A DNA stretch of 64,000 bases from Acidobacteria bacterium RIFCSPLOWO2_12_FULL_66_21 (lineage in GTDB: Bacteria > Acidobacteriota > Vicinamibacteria > Vicinamibacterales > 2-12-FULL-66-21). This document shows, piece after piece, positions 48,247-61,143 of the stretch. A model generated the notes under the pieces. The model searched no databases. It was not told where the DNA came from and saw nothing but the letters and a program-made list of their open reading frames with translations. Numbering within the stretch: position 1 is the first letter of the stretch; the number at the start of each line of letters is the position of its first letter. The DNA lies in assembly GCA_001767455.1 (NCBI GenBank), contig MELC01000022.1:16010-80009 (forward strand), written 5' to 3'. The position numbers and the translations under genes are program-made.

Positions 48247-48313
48247 GCTCGTTACTCGTGGAGCTCCACCCCAATCCCCAATCTCCGAGCAACGAGCAAC
48301 GAGCAACGAGCAC
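48247..48313. repeat. Period-7 CGAGCAA repeats in inverted arrangement
   Basis: GCTCGTTACTCGT (48247-48259) opposite CGAGCAA x3 CGAGCAC (48286-48313). Confidence 0.85.
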
Positions 48314-48430
48314 AGGAGAAGGGGAGGAAGGGAGACGGTCTGTTTTTTGACTGAAGAACGGGAGGCAGGGTGGGACGTGCGGGTCGCGCCGTCGTCTCCG
48401 GAGACCCTCCCCTGCTCTCTTCCTCCTGTG
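48313..48430. repeat. Polypurine palindromic element (CAGGAGAAGGGGAGG family), copy 3
   Basis: CAGGAGAAGGGGAGGAAGGGAGAC ... CTCCCCTGCTCTCTTCCTCCTGTG. Confidence 0.7.
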
Positions 48431-48463
48431 AAGCTAGTATGATGTCGTCAACCAAAGGCACTC

Positions 48464-49912
48464 ATGCGTCCAACCCTGCGACTGCTCGACGATGGGCTGA
48501 TCGAGCGGATCCTGTCGGAGGCCCGCGATCTGCTGGGTTCGCTCGGCGTCGAGATTCATAACCCTTCCGTCCTCGAGCTCCTCGGCGCGCACGGGGCGCG
48601 CGTCGAGAAACAGACGGCGCGCGCGTTTTTCGACGCGGCCATCGTCGACCGCGCGCTCGCGAGCGCTCCGCGCGAATTCCGGCTCTACGACGTCCTCGGC
48701 GCCGAAACACATCACTTTCACGACAACGCGGTCCACTTCACGCCCGGATCCGCCGCCATCAACATTCTCGACGGCGACACGGGACAGATGCGGAAGCCGG
48801 CCACGGCCGATTACATCCGGTACGTGAAGGTCGTGAGCGGGCTGCCGCACATCGAGTCGCAGAGCACGGCGTTCATCCCGGCTGACGTCCCCAGCCGCAT
48901 CGCGGACTCGTACCGGCTGTATCTCAGCCTGCTCCACGGCGAGAAGCCCGTGGTCACCGGCGCGTTCACGATCGACGGCTTCACGATCATGCAGGACCTG
49001 CAGGTCGCCGTGCGTGGATCGGCTGAGGCGCTCGCCGGCAAGCCGCTGACGATCTTCTCCTGCTGCCCGACGGCGCCCATCAAATGGAGCGACGTCACCA
49101 GCCAGAACGTCGTCGACTGCGCGCGCCACGCGGTTCCGGTCGAGTTCGTCTCGATGCCGCTGTCAGGGTTCATGGCGCCGGTCACGCTGGTTGGATCGCT
49201 CGTGCAACATGCCGCCGAGACGCTCAGCGGCCTCGTCATCAGCCAGACGGCGCGGCCGGGGACGCCCGTCCTGTGGGGCGGCTCACCCGCCATCTTCGAC
49301 ATCCGCCACGAGACGACGCCGATGGGCGCGGTCGAGACGATGATGATGGACTGCGCGTACAGCGAGATCGGGCACTCCCTCGGGCTGCCGACGCAGGCCT
49401 ACATTTCGCTGAGCGACGCGAAGCAGCTCGACGCGCAGGCCGGGCTCGAGACCGGCATCGGCGCGACGCTCGCGGCGCTGTCCGGCATCAACAGCGTGTC
49501 GGGGCCCGGCATGCTCGACTTCGAGAGCTGCCAGAGCCTGGAGAAGCTGGTCGTCGACAACGAGATCTGCGGCATGACCAGGCGGCTGGTGCGTGGCATC
49601 GAGCCCAGGGACGATTTCCCGGCCCGTCCGATCTTCGAGGAGCTGCTGCGCGAGAAGCATCTCCTCATCGCGCCGCACACGCGGCGGCACCTGCGAGAGG
49701 AGATTCACTTCCCCGGTCCGGTGATCGATCGCGCCAACCATGCCTGCTGGATCGAGGACGGATCGTTGACGCTCGGCGATCGCGCGAGGCACGAGGTCGC
49801 GCGGCTCGTGGACGCGTATCAGCCGTCACGGCTGCCGGACGAGATCAAACGCGAGCTGACACGCCTGATGGAGTCCGAGGCCCGTCGCTCCGGGATGGAC
49901 CGGCTGCCGTAG
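48464..49912 (+). CDS. Trimethylamine methyltransferase (MttB) superfamily protein, non-pyrrolysine
   Basis: 482 aa uninterrupted; VEIHNPSVLELLGAHGARV; GMLDFESCQSLEKLVVDNEICGMTRRLVRGI. Confidence 0.85.
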   Translation: MRPTLRLLDDGLIERILSEARDLLGSLGVEIHNPSVLELLGAHGARVEKQTARAFFDAAIVDRALASAPREFRLYDVLGAETHHFHDNAVHFTPGSAAINILDGDTGQMRKPATADYIRYVKVVSGLPHIESQSTAFIPADVPSRIADSYRLYLSLLHGEKPVVTGAFTIDGFTIMQDLQVAVRGSAEALAGKPLTIFSCCPTAPIKWSDVTSQNVVDCARHAVPVEFVSMPLSGFMAPVTLVGSLVQHAAETLSGLVISQTARPGTPVLWGGSPAIFDIRHETTPMGAVETMMMDCAYSEIGHSLGLPTQAYISLSDAKQLDAQAGLETGIGATLAALSGINSVSGPGMLDFESCQSLEKLVVDNEICGMTRRLVRGIEPRDDFPARPIFEELLREKHLLIAPHTRRHLREEIHFPGPVIDRANHACWIEDGSLTLGDRARHEVARLVDAYQPSRLPDEIKRELTRLMESEARRSGMDRLP

Positions 49913-49913
49913 G

Positions 49914-49977
49914 AGCTTTCAGCTATCAGCTCTCAGCTGTCAGCGTCTGTGAGCTGATGGCTGATGGCTGATAGCTT
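49914..49977. repeat. Inverted period-7 repeat (TCAGCTA / TGGCTGA)
   Basis: TTTCAGCTATCAGCTCTCAGCTGTCAGC-GTCTGT-GAGCTGATGGCTGATGGCTGATAGCT; AGCTATCAGC/GCTGATAGCT perfect outer stem. Confidence 0.85.
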
Positions 49978-49988
49978 CTCCGACTACT

Positions 49989-52900
49989 TCACTGAATCGA
50001 TCCGCTGGGCTTCGCGGCCGTGTCGCCGATCGGCGGCACCTTGCCGGACATCGTCTTGTTGAACGCCGGCAGATCCGTGGCAACCAGCTTGTCGAACCCG
50101 GCCTTCGCGGCGGCCAGGTCCTTCTCAATCACCTCGAGCACCTGCATCTGGGTGTCCGTCGGGCGATAGTCGATGCTGCCCGCCTCGTCGCTGGCTCCCT
50201 GACCGACGCCCCCGCTCAGCCAGATCAGGTTCATGTAGACCTTGTAGGCCTCGGGGAAGTACTTGTCGTCGCTCAGCACTTCGGACTTCGAGACGAGCTT
50301 TTCTTCCACGTTCCAGATGGCCGTGTTGAGGTCGGTCAGCGACTTCACGATCTTCGGCTTGGCCGCGTTCGCCTTGATCTGATCCTCGATCTGCTTGCGC
50401 CAGATCTCCATCCGGTTGACCATCTCCGAGGTTTGCGTGATGTCGTCGCGGATGCGCATCTGCGTCGCGGTTGACAGTTTCAGATCCTCGTCGGACGCCA
50501 ACACCGCGGGGTCCTTCAACACCTCGAACGGCTGTGTGTACTCCTTGCCATCGACCGTAAAGCGCACGTGGTACTTGCCGGGCGCCGCCATCGGGATACC
50601 GGTCTGCGGCGTGATCCCCCAGTGCGTGATCCGCCGGACGTCCGTCCCCTGGAAGCGCGCTTCCTCCCAGATGTGCGGGTTCTGCGGCGGAGTCGTCCGC
50701 AGCTCGACGAGCTTCGGCGGATCGAGCCGCAGGTTCCAGGTAATGCCGTTCATCCCCGCATGCGCGGTCACCTGCTGCGTGCGAATCACCTTGCTGTTGC
50801 TGTCGAGGATGTCCATCCTGATCGGCGCGGACGGCGCGTTGGCCAGCGCCAGCTGGAAGTGCGGCCGGTTCGCCTGCTGGAAGACGTCGCGCGCCTGCCG
50901 GAAGATCGGCGCGGGCTGATAGAGCCGGGACGTGCCCGGAGGCGGCAACTCGGTCCGGCCGGTCTGCTCGAGCAGCGTGAGGTTCGGCAGGATGTAGAGA
51001 CCGCGGCCGTACGTCGATACCGCCACGTCGTGGAACCGCGGCTCCACCGTGATCCAGCTCACGGGCGCAGGCGGCAGGCCGGCGTTGAACTTCGTCCATG
51101 TCGCGCCGTCATCGAGCGTGTAATGGAACGCGTGCCCGCTGCCGGCAAAGAGCATGCCCTTGCGGTTCGGGTTGCCCGCCAGCGACAGGATGTAGTCGAG
51201 CGGATGGCCGCTCGGGATGTTGCCGTTGATCTTCGTCCACGACCCACCGAAGTCCGTCGTCTTGAAGACGTAAGGCTTCCGATCGTCCATCAGGTGGTAC
51301 GACACGGCGACATATGCGGTCCCCGCGTCGAAGGTGGACGGCCAGATCTGCGTGAACGTGCCCCACGGCGCGAGGTCCTTGAAGTTCGCCGTGACGTCGT
51401 TCCACTTCGCGCCACCGTCGCGCGTGTTCCACAGCTTGCCGTCGTTGGTCCCCGCCCAGATCAGGCCGCGCTGGATTTTCGAATACTCGATGTCCCACAG
51501 GACCTCGCCGTTGTACTGCCCGAGGTTGTCGCCGACGAGCCCGCCGTTCGACACGATCCGCGAGGGATCCTTCGTGGACAGATCCGGGCTCAGCTCGGTC
51601 CAGGACTGACCGCCGTTGGTCGTCTTCAAAATGAGCTGGCAGCCGTAGAGCACCGTGGTGTGATCGAACGGATCGATCGCCATCGGCGCCGTCCAGTGGC
51701 AGCGGTACTTCACCTCATTCGGCGGCGAATCGAGCGAGATCATCCACGGCTCGATCGATCGCGCCGTGCGCGTCCGCGCGTCCCACCGCGTGACCTTGTT
51801 CCCGTAACAACTGGCGTAGACGACGTTCGCGTCAGTCGGATCGGGGATGGTGAAGCCGGACTCGCAGCCGCCGATGTTCGGCTCCCACGCCAGTGCGGCA
51901 CCGCCACGTCCGCCCCTGCCCCCGACTTGCGCCGCCGCCGCCGGCGCGGCTCCCCGTGCGCCCGGCTGGGCCGGGGCCTGCCCCGCCGCCGGCTGGTTGC
52001 CGCGTCCGCCGCCGCGTCCGCCGCCGAAGCCGACTGGTCCGGACGGCATGACGCTGCCGTCAGGCAGAATCCCCCTGCCGGTCTGCTCGGATACCGTCGA
52101 GGGTCCGCGCATCGTGCCGTCGTCCTGCCGATTGCTGTAGATCCAGTACGGCACCCGGTTGTCCACGTGCACGTGATACATCTGGCCGTTCGGCAGGGAG
52201 ACACGTTGCGGGCCGTTGGGCGTGTTGATATTCGCGCCGCCGTCATCGACCGTGATGTAACGCTTCGGGTCCTTCGGATCGATCCAGATGTCGTGGCAGT
52301 CGCCGCAGCCGGCCTGCCCCTGCGTGAAGGCGAACTGGCCGCCGTTGCCGCTGAAGTTCTTCCCGCCATCCTGCGAGCGGTGCATGCTGCTGCTCATGAT
52401 GAACACGTCGTCGGGAGTCTGCGGATTGACAACGAGGCGGATGTAGTAGCCGGCGCGGCCGATGAGCGATCGGTCCCAGCTGATCGTCTTCCAGGTCGTG
52501 CCCGCGTCGTCGGAACGCCACAGCGATCCCTGGTCGGCCGTCTGGATCAGCGCGTAGATGCGCTTGCTGTCGGACGGGGCAATGGCGACATCCACCTTGC
52601 CGACGGGCGATTTCGGCATCCCCGCGGTGATCCGCGTCCACTTCGCGCCGCCGTCGTGCGTGATGTAGACGCCGCTGCCGGGGCCGCCGCTGCGCTCGAC
52701 CCACGTGTACTGCTCGGCCTGCCACGTGCCCGCGACGAGCGTGTTGGGATCCTTCAGGTCGATCGACAGGCCGGAGCAGCCGGTGTTCTTGTCAACGAAC
52801 AGGACCTGCTGCCAGTTCGCGCCGCCGTCGGTCGTCTTGAACACGCCGCGTTCCTGCTGCGGCCCCGTCAACCGTCCCTGGGCGCAGACGTACACGATGT

Positions 52901-53396
52901 TTGGATCGGTTGGATGGATGAGGACGCGCGCGATGCGGCCCGTCTCGGTGAGCCCCATGTGCTTCCAGGTCTTGCCGGCGTCTTTCGAGACGTAGACGCC
53001 GTCGCCCATCACGTCGCTGTACCGAATCACCCACGGCTCGCCGGTGCCGACCCACACGATGTTGGGATCGGTCGGCGCGACGGCGATCGAGCCGATCGCG
53101 GCGACCGGCTGGTCGTCGAAGATCGGCACGAAGGACGCTCCGCCGTCGGTCGATTTCCACACGCCGCCGGAAGCGGATCCCAGGTAATAGACATTGGGGT
53201 CGCCGGGCACTCCGGCGACCGAAGCAATCCGGCCGGCCGGGGCGGGCCCCATATATCGGAATGTCAAGGCCTCTGGCGTGGTGGCCTGCTGTGGGCCGGC
53301 GGGACCGCCGCCCCGCTGTGCAGAAGCGATGCCCGCGAACGCCAGCACGAAACACGCGGCGACCGAGATGTTCTTGCAGCAGGAATTGATGCTCAT
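49989..53396 (-). CDS. Sortilin/VPS10-like BNR-repeat secreted protein
   Basis: Repeated SxDGGxxW/ TTDGGANWQQV motifs; signal peptide; 1135 aa. Confidence 0.85.
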   Translation of the reverse strand: MSINSCCKNISVAACFVLAFAGIASAQRGGGPAGPQQATTPEALTFRYMGPAPAGRIASVAGVPGDPNVYYLGSASGGVWKSTDGGASFVPIFDDQPVAAIGSIAVAPTDPNIVWVGTGEPWVIRYSDVMGDGVYVSKDAGKTWKHMGLTETGRIARVLIHPTDPNIVYVCAQGRLTGPQQERGVFKTTDGGANWQQVLFVDKNTGCSGLSIDLKDPNTLVAGTWQAEQYTWVERSGGPGSGVYITHDGGAKWTRITAGMPKSPVGKVDVAIAPSDSKRIYALIQTADQGSLWRSDDAGTTWKTISWDRSLIGRAGYYIRLVVNPQTPDDVFIMSSSMHRSQDGGKNFSGNGGQFAFTQGQAGCGDCHDIWIDPKDPKRYITVDDGGANINTPNGPQRVSLPNGQMYHVHVDNRVPYWIYSNRQDDGTMRGPSTVSEQTGRGILPDGSVMPSGPVGFGGGRGGGRGNQPAAGQAPAQPGARGAAPAAAAQVGGRGGRGGAALAWEPNIGGCESGFTIPDPTDANVVYASCYGNKVTRWDARTRTARSIEPWMISLDSPPNEVKYRCHWTAPMAIDPFDHTTVLYGCQLILKTTNGGQSWTELSPDLSTKDPSRIVSNGGLVGDNLGQYNGEVLWDIEYSKIQRGLIWAGTNDGKLWNTRDGGAKWNDVTANFKDLAPWGTFTQIWPSTFDAGTAYVAVSYHLMDDRKPYVFKTTDFGGSWTKINGNIPSGHPLDYILSLAGNPNRKGMLFAGSGHAFHYTLDDGATWTKFNAGLPPAPVSWITVEPRFHDVAVSTYGRGLYILPNLTLLEQTGRTELPPPGTSRLYQPAPIFRQARDVFQQANRPHFQLALANAPSAPIRMDILDSNSKVIRTQQVTAHAGMNGITWNLRLDPPKLVELRTTPPQNPHIWEEARFQGTDVRRITHWGITPQTGIPMAAPGKYHVRFTVDGKEYTQPFEVLKDPAVLASDEDLKLSTATQMRIRDDITQTSEMVNRMEIWRKQIEDQIKANAAKPKIVKSLTDLNTAIWNVEEKLVSKSEVLSDDKYFPEAYKVYMNLIWLSGGVGQGASDEAGSIDYRPTDTQMQVLEVIEKDLAAAKAGFDKLVATDLPAFNKTMSGKVPPIGDTAAKPSGSIQ

Positions 53397-53510
53397 GGCG
53401 GGTAACTATAGCGCACAAGCGAGGAGGTGGAAGCGCGTACATGCCCTGTCGGGCGTAAGATGGCGAAGGCCAAAAACCGCCGCGCAGTGTCAAATGAGCC
53501 GGAGGGTCCC

Positions 53511-55397
53511 GTGCGCGTTACCGCCATCGTCCTGTCCTTCTCAGCCGTGGTCGCCCCGCAGGTGCTCCCCCCGCCCCCGCCTCCGCCACCGGCGATGCAG
53601 ATGCCGCCGCGCGACGTCACGCGTGCGCCTGAGCCGATCGGCGCGGGCGTCATCCGCGGGCGGGTGGTCGCGGCCGACACGGGAAACCCTATCCGTCGAG
53701 CGATGGTGAACCTGTCACCGGTGATGACCGCCTCTCCAGCCGGCGGGCGATCGGGAGGGAGTGGCACATCCGGCGGGACGGTTGGGGGTGTGGTCGGCGG
53801 CGTGCCCGCCGAAGCGACTATCCAGGTGTTGTCGTCCGGACGGGGCACCGCCCAGGGCCCAATGATGCAAATGGCCCGGCCGCGCCAGGCGACGACCGAC
53901 ACCCAAGGGGTATTCGAGTTCACCGCGCTGCCGGCCGGCTCGTATCGCCTCGTGGCGCAGGCCAGCCAGTCTTCACCGCAGTACCTCGGCATCGCCTACG
54001 GCGCGAAAGCCCCGCTCGGGCCTTACCAATCCGACACCGGACAGCCGATCCAGTTGAGCGATGGACAGACGTTCGGCAAGGCCATCATCTCGTTGCCGCG
54101 AGGCGCCGTGATTGCGGGACGCGTCACCGACGAGAACGGCGATCCGCTCGCGCGCGTGCAGGTCTACACCTTGATGTACCTGCCCGGCAGTTCGCGCGGC
54201 CAGCGATTCGGCAGCGGTGCGCAGACCGACGATCTGGGGCAGTACCGCATCTTCGGGCTCCAGCCGGGCGAGTACGTCGTGGCCGCCGAAGCCCGCAACG
54301 ATACGTACGTGCAGCCGAACGCCGTACCGCTGCGCGAGGAGGACGCCATCGGGTACATGACTACGTACTACCCGGGGACCGCGGACGAAGGGGCGGCCGT
54401 ACGCGTCCGCGCCAGGGCGAGCACCGAGTCGTCCGGGATTGAAATCCGCCTGGTGGAGGGCCGGCTGTTCCGGCTCTCCGGGTTCGTCACCGATTCGCAG
54501 GGACGGCCGCTCGTGCGCACGAGCGGACAGCTGATGCGCACCGTCGGCGCAGGGTCCACGTTCGGGGCCGGCTTCTCGACCGACGAACAGGGCCAGTTCC
54601 GGATGAAGAACGTCCCCCCGGGCAACTATCGGATCGTCGTGCGACAGATGCGGCCGTTCGTCGGACCCGTCGGTCCCAACATGCAGCCGGAGATGGGCGA
54701 GATGGCGAATATGCCGCTCGTCGTCAGCGCCGATCTCGATAACCTGGCGATTGTCACCAGTCCCGGCGTCACGATCACCGGCAACGTCGTGTTCGAGCAG
54801 GGCACCCCCTCGCCCATGCCGAGAGAGATACGCGTCATGGCGACCGTTGGCAGCCAGGAGGACATGATGGGTGTTCCATCGCCGCAGCCCGCGGTGGTGA
54901 CGCCGGATCTGACGTTCACGATGAAGGGCCTGATGGGCTCGTACCTGCTGCGCGCGTCCGCGGCGAATCAGTATGTGAAGTCGATTACCGCCAACGGCGA
55001 GGACGTCACGGACACGCCGCACGAGTTCAAGACGAACGAGCGGGTCACCGTCACCCTCACCTCCCGTGTCTCGATGCTGGAGGGGACCGTCACCGACGCA
55101 GGCGGAGAGCCGGCGGCCAACACCGGCATCATCCTCTTTTCAGAGGACAAGGCCTCGTGGCGCGGGAACTCGACGCGGATGAGAAGGACGACAGTGGATG
55201 CCACCGGCCACTACCGGTTCCCGGGCCTGATCGCCGGCCGGTACTATGTCGCCGCAGTCCCGCGCGACCGTCTCAACATCTCCATGATGAACATCGAGAC
55301 CGCCTACTTCGAGCAGCTCGCGAAGGAGGCCACGCTGGTCGTCGTCGGAGAGGACGAACAGCGCAGGGTGGATCTGAAGGTGATTGGTGAAGAGTAG
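53511..55397 (+). CDS. Carboxypeptidase-regulatory-like domain protein
   Basis: IRGRVVAADTGNPIRRAMVNL...TDTQGVFEFTALPAGSYRLVAQA repeated domains; start uncertain (GTG 53511 or ATG 53460). Confidence 0.78.
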   Translation: MRVTAIVLSFSAVVAPQVLPPPPPPPPAMQMPPRDVTRAPEPIGAGVIRGRVVAADTGNPIRRAMVNLSPVMTASPAGGRSGGSGTSGGTVGGVVGGVPAEATIQVLSSGRGTAQGPMMQMARPRQATTDTQGVFEFTALPAGSYRLVAQASQSSPQYLGIAYGAKAPLGPYQSDTGQPIQLSDGQTFGKAIISLPRGAVIAGRVTDENGDPLARVQVYTLMYLPGSSRGQRFGSGAQTDDLGQYRIFGLQPGEYVVAAEARNDTYVQPNAVPLREEDAIGYMTTYYPGTADEGAAVRVRARASTESSGIEIRLVEGRLFRLSGFVTDSQGRPLVRTSGQLMRTVGAGSTFGAGFSTDEQGQFRMKNVPPGNYRIVVRQMRPFVGPVGPNMQPEMGEMANMPLVVSADLDNLAIVTSPGVTITGNVVFEQGTPSPMPREIRVMATVGSQEDMMGVPSPQPAVVTPDLTFTMKGLMGSYLLRASAANQYVKSITANGEDVTDTPHEFKTNERVTVTLTSRVSMLEGTVTDAGGEPAANTGIILFSEDKASWRGNSTRMRRTTVDATGHYRFPGLIAGRYYVAAVPRDRLNISMMNIETAYFEQLAKEATLVVVGEDEQRRVDLKVIGEE

Positions 55398-55438
55398 ACA
55401 GTCGAACTGAGTACTGCGTTTCTGCGGCGGTCACCCCC

Positions 55439-58177
<2,739 letters not shown>

Positions 58178-58178
58178 T

Positions 58179-58529
58179 TCAGTGCTTGCGCCGCTCCTGG
58201 CCGGTCCGCCGCTGCGCGACCGCACGGCGTTCGAGCGCGAGTGGCAACGCCATCCCGATGCAACGTCGATCGGCTCCCGACCGTCGCTCCCTCCTGCGCC
58301 GCTCCTGGCTGGCCACCGACGAGGCCCTCGCCAGTTCGCGCTGCTGGCGCAGCACGCGCCGCGTCGGGTCGATGACGTCGAGCAGGCCGTCGTGCAGCGC
58401 CCGCACGCGCAGGTTGTCCGGTTCACGCGTGAGAATCTCGCGCATGTACGACGCCGCCGCCATCACGTTCGAGCGCTGCCAGACCTGGTGACCGAGCCGG
58501 AAGATGCCCGTGTCCGCCACGATGACCAT
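58179..58529 (-). CDS. Hypothetical protein
   Basis: 116 aa ORF, MVIVADTGIFRLGHQVWQRSN... Confidence 0.45.
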   Translation of the reverse strand: MVIVADTGIFRLGHQVWQRSNVMAAASYMREILTREPDNLRVRALHDGLLDVIDPTRRVLRQQRELARASSVASQERRRRERRSGADRRCIGMALPLALERRAVAQRRTGQERRKH

Positions 58530-58676
58530 CCTTTGTGAACTGATCAGCCGGGTACGGCGGGATGATACTCCTTTCTCCCCCTCGGCTAATCGTGTAAGAT
58601 CTCATGCACCCCCGTAGCCCCGATTATCCTGCGCGCGATCGGCGCGAATGGCCAAGTGTGTGCCCAAAGGAACGGT

Positions 58677-61139
58677 ATGTTCCGGTTTCTGCTGAACTCG
58701 GCCGCCTCGCCCGACGCCGCCATCGCCGAAGAACTCTTCGACAGCCTCCCGCTCGGCGTCGCGCTCCAGGACGCGGACGGACGCATCCTGGCCGTGAACC
58801 CCGCGGCGGTGCACATCCTGGGTGTCCCCCGCGAAGACCTGGTCGGCCGCTTGACGTACGACCCGAGCTGGCACGCGCAGCGCGCCGACGGCTCTCCGTG
58901 TCCCGACGAGGAGCACTCCGCGCTCGTCGCGCTGCGAACGGGCAAGCCGGTCACCGGATTCATCCTGGGGGTCCACAGCAAGGCGGACGAGCAGCGATGG
59001 CTTCGCGTCACGTCGGTTCCGGTCTTCAGCGGCCGCAACGACCCCGCGGGCGTGTACTCGTTCTTCGAGGACGTCACGGAGGGACGCCTGGCGGAGCGCG
59101 CGCTCGCGTCGCGCATCCGCCAGCAGCAGGTTGTCGTCGAACTGCAGCGCCTCGCCCTGACGGGCGCCTCCCAGGCTGCCCTCTCCACACGCGCCTGTGA
59201 GCTGTGCGCGGAGGTGCTTCATGCGGAGACGGCCGGCGTACTCGTACTCGAGCCCGACGGCCTGCTTCACTTCGAGGCGGGGTGCGGATGGTCGTCTGAA
59301 GAGCGCTCGACCACTGTCCCCTCCGGCAAAGAGGACTCGCAGTCCGGCTACACGCTGTATACGAACGATGTTGTCGTGGCCGACTTCGCGACCGAGACGC
59401 GATTCCGCGTGCACCCCCTGCTGAAGGATCGCGTGCGCAGTGGCATCACCGCTCCGATACCAGGGCTCTCCGGGCCTTACGGCATCCTCGGCATCCACAG
59501 TGCCGCCTCCCTGCACTTCAACGACGATGACGTGGATTTCATGCGCGCGGTCGCCGGCGTGCTCGGCGCCTCGGTGCGCCAGGCGGCGGCTGACGCGGAG
59601 CGGCGAGGGACCGCGGCGCAGCTCGAGGCGGCGCACGCCCTGACGACGGCCATCATCGAGAGCAGCGGCGACGCGGTGTTCGTGAACGATGTCGACGGCC
59701 GGTACCGGTTCCTGAACAGTGCCGCCGCCGCGCAGATCGGCGCGCCGATCGAGGAGGCGGTCGGCCGCACCGCGGCGGAGCTGATGCCGCCCGCTGTCGC
59801 CGACGAGCTGAACACCGTGCACCGCGAGGTTGTGAACACCGGCGAACGTGTCGTCCGCCAGGAGGAGGGCTGGGGCGCAGCGGGCGGCCGTCAGTTCGTG
59901 GTCACGCGCGCCCCCCACCACGACGCCAAAGGCCGCCTTGCGGGTGTCATAAGTTTCGCGCGCGACGTGACCGAGCAGCGGCGCCTCGCCGAGCACCTGC
60001 GGCAGACGCAGAAGCTCGAATCGATCGGCCGCCTGGCCGGAGGCATCGCCCACGACTTCAACAACCTGATGACGATCGTCCTGGGCTATGCCGACGCGCT
60101 GGAGAGCGGCGGCGGGCCGGAAGGATCGGCGCCGGGTTACATCACCGAAATCAAGCGCGCGGCGGAGCGCGCGGCGCTGCTGACGCGCCAGCTCCTGGCA
60201 TTCAGCCGCCAGCAGACGCTCCGGCCCAAGGTCCTCGATCCGAACTGGGTCATCGCCAACATGGACCGGATGCTCCGCCGCGTCATCGGCGAGGACATCG
60301 AGTTGCTGACGCGGCTGTCGCCCGAGGCCGGCCACGTCCGCGTCGACCCGAGCCAGCTGGAACAGGTCCTGCTCAACGTCGTGATCAACGCGCGCCACGC
60401 GATGCCCGACGGCGGATCGTTGAGCATCGAGACGGCGAACGTCGAGCTGACGGCGGATCTGCTGAAGCATCAGCCGGATGCGCGCGCCGGCCGGTACGTG
60501 CTGGTCTCGATCTCCGATACCGGCTGTGGGATGGACCGGGAGACGCTCGCGCGCGCGTTCGAACCGTTCTTCACCACAAAGGGCAGCGCCGGCACGGGCC
60601 TGGGCCTTGCGACCGTTTACGGCATCGTGAAGCAGAGCGGCGGCGAGGTGTGGGCCTACAGCGAGCCGGGCTGCGGGACGTCGATCAACGTGTATCTGCC
60701 GCGCGTGGACCTCCCGGCCGACACGCCCGCGGCCGATTCACCCGTGCGGCCGAGCGGAGCCGAGCGTATTCTCCTGGTCGAGGACGAAGCGCCGGTGCGC
60801 CAGCTCCTCGCGCGCACGCTGAAGCGATTCGGCTACGACGTCACGGAAGCGGAGGACGGGCGCGAGGCGCTGGCGATCCTGGAGGATCGCAAGGGGGCCT
60901 TCGCGCTGCTGATCACCGATGCGGTGATGCCGTACATCGGCGGGCGCGAGCTGTCGGAGCGCGTGACCCGCACGTGGCCGGACATCCGCATCCTCGTCAT
61001 CTCCGGATACGCGGGGGGACAGGAGAGCGACGCGGACGGCGCCATCAGCTTCCTGTTTCTCCAGAAACCCTTCACCGCGGCCGCGCTGGCCGCCAAGGTG
61101 CGCGAGGCGCTCGACTCGCCGCGTGCGAGCGGGTCGTAA
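58677..61139 (+). CDS. Hybrid sensor histidine kinase (PAS-GAF-PAS-HisKA-HATPase-REC)
   Basis: [44 protein letters not shown]-terminal [20 protein letters not shown]...[13 protein letters not shown]. Confidence 0.92.
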   Translation: MFRFLLNSAASPDAAIAEELFDSLPLGVALQDADGRILAVNPAAVHILGVPREDLVGRLTYDPSWHAQRADGSPCPDEEHSALVALRTGKPVTGFILGVHSKADEQRWLRVTSVPVFSGRNDPAGVYSFFEDVTEGRLAERALASRIRQQQVVVELQRLALTGASQAALSTRACELCAEVLHAETAGVLVLEPDGLLHFEAGCGWSSEERSTTVPSGKEDSQSGYTLYTNDVVVADFATETRFRVHPLLKDRVRSGITAPIPGLSGPYGILGIHSAASLHFNDDDVDFMRAVAGVLGASVRQAAADAERRGTAAQLEAAHALTTAIIESSGDAVFVNDVDGRYRFLNSAAAAQIGAPIEEAVGRTAAELMPPAVADELNTVHREVVNTGERVVRQEEGWGAAGGRQFVVTRAPHHDAKGRLAGVISFARDVTEQRRLAEHLRQTQKLESIGRLAGGIAHDFNNLMTIVLGYADALESGGGPEGSAPGYITEIKRAAERAALLTRQLLAFSRQQTLRPKVLDPNWVIANMDRMLRRVIGEDIELLTRLSPEAGHVRVDPSQLEQVLLNVVINARHAMPDGGSLSIETANVELTADLLKHQPDARAGRYVLVSISDTGCGMDRETLARAFEPFFTTKGSAGTGLGLATVYGIVKQSGGEVWAYSEPGCGTSINVYLPRVDLPADTPAADSPVRPSGAERILLVEDEAPVRQLLARTLKRFGYDVTEAEDGREALAILEDRKGAFALLITDAVMPYIGGRELSERVTRTWPDIRILVISGYAGGQESDADGAISFLFLQKPFTAAALAAKVREALDSPRASGS

Positions 61140-61143
61140 CGCG

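Noticed and set aside
50568-53405. 945-aa plus-strand ORF opposite the sortilin-like gene
   Set aside because: Codon-composition shadow; the minus strand has signal peptide and BNR motifs.
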